From Pseudomonadota bacterium (lineage in GTDB: Bacteria; Pseudomonadota; Alphaproteobacteria; Acetobacterales; Acetobacteraceae): a stretch of 10,051 bases of DNA. The stretch is taken from contig JAJZEG010000083.1 in NCBI GenBank assembly GCA_021828605.1, positions 1 to 10,051 on the forward strand, given 5' to 3'. The notes beneath the pieces were generated by a model. That model was not told where the DNA came from, ran no database searches, and worked only from the letters and a program-made list of their open reading frames with translations. This document shows, piece by piece, positions 1 through 6,099 of this stretch; the stretch's first letter is position 1, and each line of letters starts with the position of its first letter. The translations under genes and the position numbers were made by a program.

Positions 1-1
1 C

Positions 2-1009
2 ATTCTGATCAAGGACGCCGACGTGCTGGAACGCGCCCAGCGGATCGATCTGGTCCTATTCGATAAAACCGGCACCCTCACCCAAGGACAGCCGCAAATC
101 GTCGCCATCGAACCCGCCCCCGGCATCGACGAGGCAACCCTGTTACGCGACGCCGCCAGCCTCCAGCGCGCCAGCACTCATCCGCTCGCCCGCGCCGTTT
201 TGGATTATATCGGCGCCCAAGCCGACCAACTCCCCATGGCGGAGGCGCTCGAAGCCCTGCCGGGGCGCGGCATGACCGGGATCGTCGAGGGAAAATCCCT
301 GGCTCTGGGCAGCACCCGCCTCTGCACCGAACTTAACGCCGAACCCGGCGCGCTTGCCGCCCGGGCCGAGGCGCTGGAACAAGAAGGCCGCACCCTCGCC
401 TGGCTGATCGAGCGCGGCGCCACCCCCTCGTCCAACCGCGTGCTCGGGCTGATCGGCTTTGGCGACGCGCTGAAACCCACCGCCATCGCTGCCGTGGCGG
501 CCTTGCGCGCGCGCGGCCTCGCGGTCACGCTGCTGACCGGCGATAATAGCGGCAGCGCCACGGTCGCTGGCCGAGCGCTCGGCATTGATCAGGTGCTGGC
601 CAATCAGCTCCCCGCGCAAAAAGCCGAAGCCGTCCAACAAAGCCGCGCTGCGGGCCACGTCGTCGCGATGGTCGGCGATGGCATTAACGACGCCCCCGCT
701 CTGGCCGAAGCCGATCTGGGCATCGCCATGGCCAGCGGCACCGATATCGCGATGCAAAGCGCCGGGATTACCCTGATGCGCGACGACCCAGCCTTGGTCG
801 ATGCCGCCCTCGACATCGCCCGCCGCACCATGGGCAAAATCCGCCAGGGTCTGTTTTGGGCATTCCTGTTCAACATTATTGGCATTCCACTGGCCGCGTT
901 TGGCCTGCTAAGCCCGGTGATCGCTGGCGCCGCCATGGCGTTTTCCAGCGTCACCGTGGTCAGTAACGCGCTGTTGCTCCGCCGCTGGCGTCCAAACCCA
1001 AATTCCTGA
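2..1009 (+). CDS. copA: Copper-exporting P1B-type ATPase, C-terminal part (5' end outside window)
   Basis: ATP-driven exporter that moves Cu(I) from the cytoplasm across the inner membrane. The reading frame is open from the first bases (codons for ILIKDADVLERAQ before any start), so the gene begins upstream and about 335 C-terminal residues are visible. In fragment numbering I see the phosphorylation motif DKTGTLT with Asp21, the P1B nucleotide-binding His-Pro pair at 60-61, TGDN in the P domain, and GDGINDAP at 225-232. Two membrane segments follow. The last carries MxxSS (Met312, Ser315, Ser316), the usual Cu(I) signature of transmembrane helix 8. The preceding helix has Phe290-Asn291 where Cu(I) ATPases usually have Tyr-Asn. 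The copper-binding CPC helix and N-terminal metal-binding domains are out of view. The CopZ-like gene 12 bases downstream supports copper as substrate; silver is possible too. Confidence 0.88.
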   Translation: MLIKDADVLERAQRIDLVLFDKTGTLTQGQPQIVAIEPAPGIDEATLLRDAASLQRASTHPLARAVLDYIGAQADQLPMAEALEALPGRGMTGIVEGKSLALGSTRLCTELNAEPGALAARAEALEQEGRTLAWLIERGATPSSNRVLGLIGFGDALKPTAIAAVAALRARGLAVTLLTGDNSGSATVAGRALGIDQVLANQLPAQKAEAVQQSRAAGHVVAMVGDGINDAPALAEADLGIAMASGTDIAMQSAGITLMRDDPALVDAALDIARRTMGKIRQGLFWAFLFNIIGIPLAAFGLLSPVIAGAAMAFSSVTVVSNALLLRRWRPNPNS

Positions 1010-1021
1010 AAGGATCCCGTA

Positions 1022-1219
1022 ATGCTGGAACTCACCGTCGAAGGCATGACCTGCGAGCATTGCGTCCGCGCCGTGCACGGCGCGATTGCGGAAATTGCCC
1101 CCACCGCCGCCATCACCGTTAATCGCGCGCAAAATCACGTCTCCATCGACAGCGCAACACCGCTTGACCGCCCCGCGATTATCGCCGCCATCGAAGCCGA
1201 GGGGTATAGCGTGCGCTAG
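1022..1219 (+). CDS. copZ: CopZ-like heavy-metal-associated (HMA) copper chaperone
   Basis: A 65-residue cytoplasmic protein made of a single HMA domain. The metal-binding loop GMTCEHC places the Cu(I) ligands at Cys11 and Cys14. The rest fits the ferredoxin-like fold of the family, with a hydrophobic first strand (LELTVEG), a helix after the CxxC and the typical ending EAEGYSVR. Length matches free-standing CopZ chaperones of about 65-70 residues. Such proteins bind Cu(I) and hand it to CopA or to a copper sensor. A good ribosome binding site, GAAAGGA at 1008-1014, overlaps the copA stop and lies 7 bases before the ATG, so the two genes are almost certainly one operon. Specificity for copper rather than another soft metal is inferred from the motif and from the neighbour. 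Confidence 0.85.
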   Translation: MLELTVEGMTCEHCVRAVHGAIAEIAPTAAITVNRAQNHVSIDSATPLDRPAIIAAIEAEGYSVR

Positions 1220-1223
1220 CGCA
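1212..1223. repeat. 12-base perfect palindrome across the copZ stop codon
   Basis: TGCGCTAGCGCA reads the same on both strands and contains the TAG stop of the CopZ-like gene at 1217-1219. A partly competing pair, GTGCGC at 1211-1216 and GCGCAC at 1231-1236, could form a hairpin with a 14-base loop. No T run follows, so a classical intrinsic terminator is not supported. It may end or stabilise the copAZ mRNA, or may be chance. Confidence 0.4.
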
Positions 1224-1283
1224 GCGTCTGGCGCACCATGTGTATCAAAAATTATTAAATTCGGAGCCAAATATCGCATCGTG

Positions 1284-1315
1284 ATCCACTGACCTCCTGG
1301 TTATTTCCAGTGGAT
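1284..1315 (+). terminator. Possible weak terminator or operator hairpin after copZ
   Basis: ATCCACTG at 1284-1291 and CAGTGGAT at 1308-1315 are perfect 8-base arms around a 16-base loop. The sequence just after is GAGATATTTT, a T-rich but not uninterrupted tract, so termination of the copAZ transcript is possible but not convincing. It lies in an AT-richer stretch between two unrelated functional units, where a transcript end would be expected. The symmetry could equally be a protein-binding site upstream of xsc. Confidence 0.35.
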
Positions 1316-1422
1316 GAGATATTTTAGCCGCTTGAATGATACATATTGATTTCAGCCTTCTTGCGTGTCACAGTCAGTTCAACGGGCATCCGAACGCAAA
1401 ATGATGCGGGAGAGCCAGCGGT

Positions 1423-1430
1423 GAGGAAGG
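1423..1430 (+). promoter_or_regulatory. xsc ribosome binding site
   Basis: GAGGAAGG lies 10 bases before the ATG at 1441 and 16 bases before the in-frame ATG at 1447. This spacing favours 1441 (protein beginning MKMTTEE) over 1447 (MTTEE), although the second start would give the shorter N terminus that I recall from some Xsc proteins. Confidence 0.65.
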
Positions 1431-1440
1431 ATGACACGCG

Positions 1441-3216
1441 ATGAAAATGACCACTGAAGAAGCCTTCGTGAAGGTGCTGCAAATGCATGGCATCGATCAG
1501 GCATTCGGCATTATCGGCTCGGCCTTTATGCCGATCTCGGATTTGTTTCCCCAAGCCGGGATTACGTTTTGGGACGTCGCGCATGAAACCAATGGCGGCA
1601 TGATCTGCGACGGCTATACCCGCTCGACCGGCAAAATGGGCATGGTAATCGCCCAAAACGGTCCGGGCGTGACCGGTTTCGTGACCGCGATCAAAACCGC
1701 CTATTGGAACCACACGCCGATGTTGCTGGTAACCCCGCAGGCGGCAAACCGCACCATTGGCCAAGGCGGCTTCCAGGAAGTCGAGCAGATGGCGCTGTTT
1801 CGCGATATGGTCTGTTATCAGGAAGAAGTCAGGGATGCCGCACGCGTGCCCGAAGTGCTGAACCGGGTGATCATGAAAGCGCGGCGTCTGTCCGCACCGG
1901 CACAAATCAACATCCCGCGTGATTACTGGACCCAGGTGATCGACGTGCCGTTGCCGGCCATTATCGAGTTTGAGCGCCCCGGCGGCGGCGCCAAAGCCAT
2001 CGCCGATGCGGCGGCCTTGTTATCGGCAGCCAAGTTTCCGGTTATTCTCTCCGGTGCTGGCGTGGTGCTCGCCAACGCGATTCCGGCTTGCGCCGCGCTC
2101 GCCGAACGGCTGGATGCGCCGGTTTGTAATAACTACCAACATAATGATAGTTTCCATGGCAGCCACCGCCTTGCGGTCGGACCGCTCGGTTATAACGGCT
2201 CCAAAGCCGCGATGGAACTGATCGCCAAAGCCGATGTGGTGTTGGCCCTCGGCACCCGGCTCAACCCGTTCTCCACCCTGCCGGGTTACGGCATCGATTA
2301 CTGGCCGAAGACCGCAAAAGTCATTCAGGTCGACATTAATGCCGATCGGATTGGCCTGACCAAACCGGTCGCAATCGGCATTTGCGGTGATGCCAAATTG
2401 GTGGCCGAAGCGATTTTGGCGCAATTATCGCCCAGCGCCGGTGATCATCAACGCGATGACCGACAATCGCTGATTCACCAGACCAAATCAGCCTGGTTGC
2501 AAACCTTGTCGAGCCTGGATCATGAGGATGATGATCAAGGTACCAGCTGGAACAGTGACGCGCGCGCGCGCGATCCGAACCGGATGTCACCGCGCCAGGC
2601 CTGGCGCGCCATTCAGAGCGGCTTGCCGCGTGATGCGATCATATCGAGCGATATTGGCAATAACTGCGCCATCGGCAACGCCTATCCCACTTTCGAACAA
2701 GGCCGGAAATATCTGGCCCCTGGCCTGTTCGGTCCGTGCGGCTATGGTTTTCCCTCGATCATCGGTGCAAAAATCGGCAATCCCACCATCCCCTGTGTCG
2801 GTTTCGCGGGCGATGGCGCGTTTGGTATTTCGATGAATGAAATGAGTTCGATTGGCCGCAGCGAATGGCCCGCGATCACCATGATCATTTTCCGCAATTA
2901 CCAATGGGGTGCTGAGAAGCGCAACACCACTCTATGGTATGATAATAATTTCATCGGCACCGAGCTCGACCCTGAACTGAGCTACGCCAAAGTCGCTGAG
3001 GGATGCGGCCTGAAAGGCGTCACCGTTAGCACCCAACGCGAATTGACCGAGGCGTTGCGCACCGCCTGCGACGCGCAGGCGCAGGGGGTCACCACCTTCA
3101 TCGAGGTCATTCTGAACCAGGAGCTGGGCGAGCCGTTCCGCCGCGACGCGATGAAAAAACCGGTGAAAGTTGCCGGCATCAACCGCGATGACATGCGCCC
3201 GCAACTCGGGAGTTAA
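1441..3216 (+). CDS. xsc: Sulfoacetaldehyde acetyltransferase Xsc (thiamine diphosphate enzyme)
   Basis: Cytoplasmic enzyme that converts sulfoacetaldehyde plus phosphate into acetyl phosphate and sulfite (EC 2.3.3.15), the desulfonating step in catabolism of taurine, isethionate and sulfoacetate. The 591 residues match the usual Xsc length. The N-terminal pyrimidine-binding domain carries the catalytic Glu49 in AHETNGG and the stretch IAQNGPGVTGF. A central domain contains LALGTRLNPFSTLPGYG. The C-terminal diphosphate-binding domain has GDG at 457-459 and Asn486, the ThDP/Mg motif. Long blocks including SPRQAWRAI, NNCAIGNAYPTFEQGRKYLA, YQWGAEKRNTTLWYDNNF and the ending EPFRRDAMKKPVKVAGI are Xsc-like rather than acetolactate synthase-like. 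The gene is intact, with ATG start and TAA stop. A sulfonate importer follows; phosphotransacetylase, sulfite export and sulfite oxidation genes are not in the window. Confidence 0.96.
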   Translation: MKMTTEEAFVKVLQMHGIDQAFGIIGSAFMPISDLFPQAGITFWDVAHETNGGMICDGYTRSTGKMGMVIAQNGPGVTGFVTAIKTAYWNHTPMLLVTPQAANRTIGQGGFQEVEQMALFRDMVCYQEEVRDAARVPEVLNRVIMKARRLSAPAQINIPRDYWTQVIDVPLPAIIEFERPGGGAKAIADAAALLSAAKFPVILSGAGVVLANAIPACAALAERLDAPVCNNYQHNDSFHGSHRLAVGPLGYNGSKAAMELIAKADVVLALGTRLNPFSTLPGYGIDYWPKTAKVIQVDINADRIGLTKPVAIGICGDAKLVAEAILAQLSPSAGDHQRDDRQSLIHQTKSAWLQTLSSLDHEDDDQGTSWNSDARARDPNRMSPRQAWRAIQSGLPRDAIISSDIGNNCAIGNAYPTFEQGRKYLAPGLFGPCGYGFPSIIGAKIGNPTIPCVGFAGDGAFGISMNEMSSIGRSEWPAITMIIFRNYQWGAEKRNTTLWYDNNFIGTELDPELSYAKVAEGCGLKGVTVSTQRELTEALRTACDAQAQGVTTFIEVILNQELGEPFRRDAMKKPVKVAGINRDDMRPQLGS

Positions 3217-3234
3217 CCAACAGCCCAAACTTAA

Positions 3235-3292
3235 CTGCACCAGCCTCGCCTCACCACTATGACACCCCAATCTGGTGCAGGGGCTGGTGCAG
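3235..3292 (+). repeat. 11-base inverted repeat downstream of xsc
   Basis: CTGCACCAGCC at 3235-3245 is perfectly complementary to GGCTGGTGCAG at 3282-3292, separated by 36 bases. Because the right arm belongs to a 12-base tandem repeat, the left arm can also pair, a little less well, with the neighbouring copy, so two alternative stems are possible. It starts 19 bases after the xsc stop and could protect the 3' end of the xsc message or reduce read-through into the transporter genes. Confidence 0.45.
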
Positions 3293-3302
3293 GGGCTGGT
3301 GC
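3272..3302. repeat. 12-base tandem repeat, 2.6 copies
   Basis: The unit CTGGTGCAGGGG occurs at 3272-3283 and 3284-3295 without mismatch, followed by a partial copy CTGGTGC at 3296-3302. It is non-coding. The exact duplication suggests recent slippage. The 3' edge also forms a compact hairpin, GGGGC at 3292-3296 with GCCCC at 3301-3305 around a TGGT loop, followed by a run of A rather than T. Confidence 0.7.
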
Positions 3303-3355
3303 CCCAAAAAACTTATGCTGGACGCATGATCGCTTTCCTGCCAAATCTTGCCCGA

Positions 3356-3374
3356 GGCTGATCCTGCATCAGCC
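3356..3374 (+). promoter_or_regulatory. Hairpin abutting the tauC-like ribosome binding site
   Basis: GGCTGAT at 3356-3362 and ATCAGCC at 3368-3374 form a perfect 7-base stem with a 5-base loop CCTGC. Outer pairing of CCC at 3351-3353 with GGG at 3375-3377 is possible across a two-base bulge and would take up part of the ribosome binding site GGGAGA at 3375-3380, which lies 8 bases before the ATG at 3389. This could modulate translation of the permease; no direct evidence of regulation is visible. Confidence 0.4.
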
Positions 3375-3388
3375 GGGAGATTTGCAGC

Positions 3389-4282
3389 ATGGATGTGAAT
3401 GCTCATCGCAACCCGACTGGAGAGATTAACCGGATCGAACGCCAAGCGGCGACCGGGCCGAACGCCCTCATCGATACCGCCTCAAGCGTTGACGGCGCAC
3501 CGCCCCGCAGCGCCTGGCGCCATGTATCGCGCCTGACCACGATGTTGGTGATGCTGGCAACGCTGGCCCTCTGGCAAATCGTCAGCGATTTGCATATTTT
3601 TCCGCCCATCGCTTTGCCGTCGCCGATCATGGTTTGGGCCGCCTTTACCCGCTTGTCGCTCGCCGGATATGGCGGACACTCCTTGCTCGGCGATATCTGG
3701 ATCAGTTCCGCGCGAATCGGTATCGGCTTCGCTGGCGCGGTGGTGATTGGCGTGCCCGTCGGCTTGTTGATGGCCCGGATTAATCTGATTTTTCGAGTGA
3801 TTGATCCGTTCCTGCAATTTGTTCGTCCCGTGCCGCCATTGGCCTATATTCCGCTGCTGGTGGTCTGGTTCGGTATTGGCGAATTGCCGAAAATTCTGCT
3901 GATTCTGATCGGCACGATACCGGTGATCATTATCGGCACCATGTCCGGCGTCAAAGCCACGCCATCGCTGCGCATTTCTGTCGCCAAAACACTGGGGGCC
4001 AGCGAGAGCCAAATTTTTCGCCATGTGATCCTGCCCTCGGCCCTGCCCGAAATATTCACCGCGATGCGCGTGGGCATTGGCGTCGCCTGGACCTGTCTGG
4101 TCGCAGCCGAATTGATCGCCGCCAGCGAAGGGCTCGGCTGGCTGGTGCAATATGCCGGGCAGGCACTGCAAGTCGCCATCGTTATTGTTGGAATCATCAT
4201 CATCGGCATTCTCGGTTATGCGATGGAACTGATGATCCGCCTGCTCGAACGCTGGGCGGTGCCATGGCATGGCCGTGGCTGA
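3389..4282 (+). CDS. tauC: Taurine/sulfonate ABC transporter permease (TauC/SsuC type)
   Basis: Inner-membrane subunit of an ABC importer that passes the sulfonate delivered by the periplasmic binding protein into the cytoplasm. The 297 residues contain about six hydrophobic segments (roughly 48-66, 112-130, 150-163, 168-187, 229-246 and 262-281) in a BPD_transp_1 fold. The motif PVPPLAYIPLLVVWFGIGE at 147-165 is characteristic of TauC/SsuC permeases. The coupling-helix (EAA) loop is at about 199-218, reading AKTLGASESQIFRHVILPSA, with the conserved Gly at 203. About 45 hydrophilic residues precede the first membrane segment, longer than I would expect from E. coli TauC, but the GGGAGA ribosome binding site supports this start. 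The proximity to xsc favours taurine, isethionate or another C2 sulfonate; family membership is firmer than substrate. Confidence 0.88.
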   Translation: MDVNAHRNPTGEINRIERQAATGPNALIDTASSVDGAPPRSAWRHVSRLTTMLVMLATLALWQIVSDLHIFPPIALPSPIMVWAAFTRLSLAGYGGHSLLGDIWISSARIGIGFAGAVVIGVPVGLLMARINLIFRVIDPFLQFVRPVPPLAYIPLLVVWFGIGELPKILLILIGTIPVIIIGTMSGVKATPSLRISVAKTLGASESQIFRHVILPSALPEIFTAMRVGIGVAWTCLVAAELIAASEGLGWLVQYAGQALQVAIVIVGIIIIGILGYAMELMIRLLERWAVPWHGRG

Positions 4283-4330
4283 CCTGAATTTTCGCCGATA
4301 TTTTCGTCTCGAAACTGGAAAGGACTCGCT

Positions 4331-5353
4331 ATGTCGATAATGACCCATAAATCAGTGATGACGGTCGGCAGCATGATCGGCGCCACCATGATCGCGCTCA
4401 GCGGTATCGGCTGGGCGGGGCAGCCCAACGTGACCATCGGTTATGAAAATAACGGCGCCGACCCCTATATGGTGACCCAGGAACGCGGCGCGTTCCAAAA
4501 AGCAATCCCCGGCCATGTTCATCTGAAGTTTTTTGCCTCCGGCCCCGCAGCCATGAGCGCGCTCGCCTCCAACAGCCTGCAATTCATGTGCGGGCTTGGC
4601 GTGCCGCCTTTTGTCGAGGCGATTTCGCACGGGCTGCCGCTCACCATTATTTACAACCAGGAGCGCTACTCAACAGGGGCGGGCATTGTGGTGCGTCCGG
4701 GTGCGGGCATTAAAACCATCGCCGACCTTAAGGGCAAAAAAATCGCCATTGTCGTTGGCTCGCAATCCTCCTTCGAATTAGCGACGTTCCTCGCCGCCGC
4801 CCATGTGCCTCATGCCAGCGTGCGCCAGGTCAACATGTCACCGCCCGACATGCTGATCGCGTGGCGCACCAAGGATATCAATGCGGCAATCGTTTGGGAT
4901 CCGGTGCTGAATTCGCTGCAAGCGCTGGGCGCACGGGTCCTGAAAACCGATGCCGACCTGCCCGCAACGGCAACCTCCTATAATATTTGTGTGGCTGATA
5001 CTCAGTGGGTCAATAAACATCCAAAAATCGCGACCGATTTTGTCAAAGCGATGAATGAAGGAGTCGCCTATACCAATGCCCACCCCAACAAAGCGTTAGT
5101 TTTGATGGCGAAGGCCTCAGGCGTCACCCTGCCAATCGCGAAAACCGAACTTTCTGGCTATAAAATATTTAATAGCAAAGCCCAACTCACCCCAAATGTT
5201 CTTGGCACCAAGGCGGCATCAACCCCATCCGCTACCGAACAAACCGTGATCAATACCGCAAAAGTCCTGCTGAAATCAGGACAAATTGACAATATGCCGC
5301 GCAATCCCGCCGCCGCCGTTGATCCAAAATTCGCCGCAGCCGCCGTGAAATAG
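4331..5353 (+). CDS. tauA: Taurine/sulfonate ABC transporter periplasmic binding protein (TauA type)
   Basis: Periplasmic receptor that captures the sulfonate and delivers it to the permease. The 340 residues begin with a Sec signal peptide: Lys7, a hydrophobic core around 12-26, and a likely cleavage after Ala29 in GWA. No lipobox cysteine is seen. The mature part resembles TauA/SsuA (NMT1-like, type II binding fold): VTIGYENNGADPYMV at the start, FFASGPAAMSALASNSLQF, then DLKGKKIAI, and SPPDMLIAWRTKDINAAIVW followed by DPVLNSLQALG, which parallels the taurine-binding family motif. The ribosome binding site AAAGGA at 4319-4324 is 6 bases before the ATG. It sits between permease and ATPase genes, an order (C-A-B) different from the E. 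coli tauABCD order. Taurine, isethionate and short alkanesulfonates cannot be told apart from sequence alone. Confidence 0.88.
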   Translation: MSIMTHKSVMTVGSMIGATMIALSGIGWAGQPNVTIGYENNGADPYMVTQERGAFQKAIPGHVHLKFFASGPAAMSALASNSLQFMCGLGVPPFVEAISHGLPLTIIYNQERYSTGAGIVVRPGAGIKTIADLKGKKIAIVVGSQSSFELATFLAAAHVPHASVRQVNMSPPDMLIAWRTKDINAAIVWDPVLNSLQALGARVLKTDADLPATATSYNICVADTQWVNKHPKIATDFVKAMNEGVAYTNAHPNKALVLMAKASGVTLPIAKTELSGYKIFNSKAQLTPNVLGTKAASTPSATEQTVINTAKVLLKSGQIDNMPRNPAAAVDPKFAAAAVK

Positions 5354-5358
5354 ACCGA

Positions 5359-6099
5359 ATGCCGATTATCATCGACCATGTCAGCAAGGATTTCGATGCA
5401 TTCCGCGCCCTCGATGATGTTTCGCTGACCATCGATGACGGCAGTTTCGTGACCATCCTGGGCTCATCAGGGTGCGGCAAATCGACCTTGCTCAACCTGA
5501 TCGCCGGCCTCGCATTTCCCACGCAAGGTCGGCTCACCCTCGATGGTGTCACCGTGACCAAACCGGGCCCCGACCGGGTGGTGGTGTTTCAGCAACCCGG
5601 TCTCTACCCGTGGCTGTCGCTGCGCGATAGCATTGCCTTTGGCCTGCGCATGCAATCACGCGCACGATCAATCGATTGGCGTCGCGTTGATGAACTTATC
5701 GAGATTATCGGCCTGCGCGGCTTTGAGCAGCACCGGCCCTACGAATTATCCGGCGGCATGCAACAGCGCGTGGCCATCGCGCGCGCGCTGGTGATGGCGC
5801 CGCGCGTCTTGCTGATGGACGAGCCGTTTGGCGCACTCGATGCCCAAACCCGCCACACCATGCAGCAATTTCTGCTCGATTTGTGGGACCGGATCAAAGC
5901 AACCATCGTCTTTATCACCCACGATATCGACGAAGCGATTCTCCTCGCCGATCGTTTGGTGGTGATGAGCGCCCGCCCGGGGCGGATTGCCTTGGAGACC
6001 ACCGTGCCCCTCGCGCGCCCGCGCCATTGGGACATGTCGCTTGAGCCCGCTTTCCTCGATCTCAAGCGCCAGGCCATGGAGATTCTTAGCGCGCGATGA
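5359..6099 (+). CDS. tauB: Taurine/sulfonate ABC transporter ATP-binding subunit (TauB/SsuB type)
   Basis: Cytoplasmic ATPase that powers the importer. All ABC motifs are present in the 246 residues: Walker A GSSGCGKST at 35-43, Q-loop Gln78 in VVVFQQPGLYPWLS, signature LSGGMQQR at 130-137, Walker B VLLMDEPFGALD with catalytic Glu155, and the H-loop His188 in FITHDIDEAI. The Q-loop sequence and the ending, SARPGRIALE and onward, are typical of TauB/SsuB. It starts only 5 bases after the binding-protein stop with no clear Shine-Dalgarno sequence, so translation is probably coupled to tauA. Its last 14 bases overlap the end of the convergent amidase gene. SsuB-type and nitrate-type ATPases are close relatives; the genetic setting next to xsc decides the call. 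Confidence 0.92.
   Translation: MPIIIDHVSKDFDAFRALDDVSLTIDDGSFVTILGSSGCGKSTLLNLIAGLAFPTQGRLTLDGVTVTKPGPDRVVVFQQPGLYPWLSLRDSIAFGLRMQSRARSIDWRRVDELIEIIGLRGFEQHRPYELSGGMQQRVAIARALVMAPRVLLMDEPFGALDAQTRHTMQQFLLDLWDRIKATIVFITHDIDEAILLADRLVVMSARPGRIALETTVPLARPRHWDMSLEPAFLDLKRQAMEILSAR
6086..6099. other. Tail-to-tail overlap of the two convergent operons
   Basis: The TGA of the TauB-like gene (6097-6099, + strand) and the TAA of the amidase (6088-6086, - strand) lie within each other's coding sequence, so the last 14 bases are shared. There is no room for a conventional terminator between them; transcripts from both sides must overlap unless one ends inside the opposing gene. Confidence 0.85.

Larger units (their letters stand above)
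1220..1440. other. Intergenic region between copZ and xsc (presumed xsc promoter region)
   Basis: These 221 bases carry no convincing gene. The left half is AT-richer than its surroundings, notably around 1242-1262. Because xsc starts a new functional unit, its promoter probably lies here, but I could not identify a -35/-10 pair with good spacing nor a sigma-54 type site. TGAA at 1333-1336 and TTCA at 1351-1354 bound a 22-base imperfect palindrome that could be an operator. GCGTGTCA at 1363-1370 is complementary to TGACACGC at 1432-1439, just before the xsc start codon, so the leader RNA could fold back on its own translation start. Both are weak signals. Confidence 0.4.

Noticed and set aside
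1324..1905. 193-codon open frame on the minus strand over the start of xsc
   Set aside because: It lies antisense to the strongly conserved xsc gene, its product shows no recognisable domain, and such long antisense frames are expected in GC-rich coding DNA.
2559..2572. (CG)7 alternating run, possible Z-DNA or slippage site
   Set aside because: It encodes Asp-Ala-Arg-Ala-Arg-Asp in frame within an intact xsc, in a region of the protein where charged residues are usual; codon use alone explains it.
3292..3310. GGGGC/GCCCC hairpin as an intrinsic terminator
   Set aside because: On the + strand it is followed by a run of A, not T, and on the - strand the T run precedes the hairpin, so neither direction fits.
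3482..4348. 288-codon minus-strand frame opposite the permease gene
   Set aside because: The product is rich in His, Gln, Asp and Asn with no domain, typical of the reverse complement of a membrane protein gene; the + strand permease is unambiguous.
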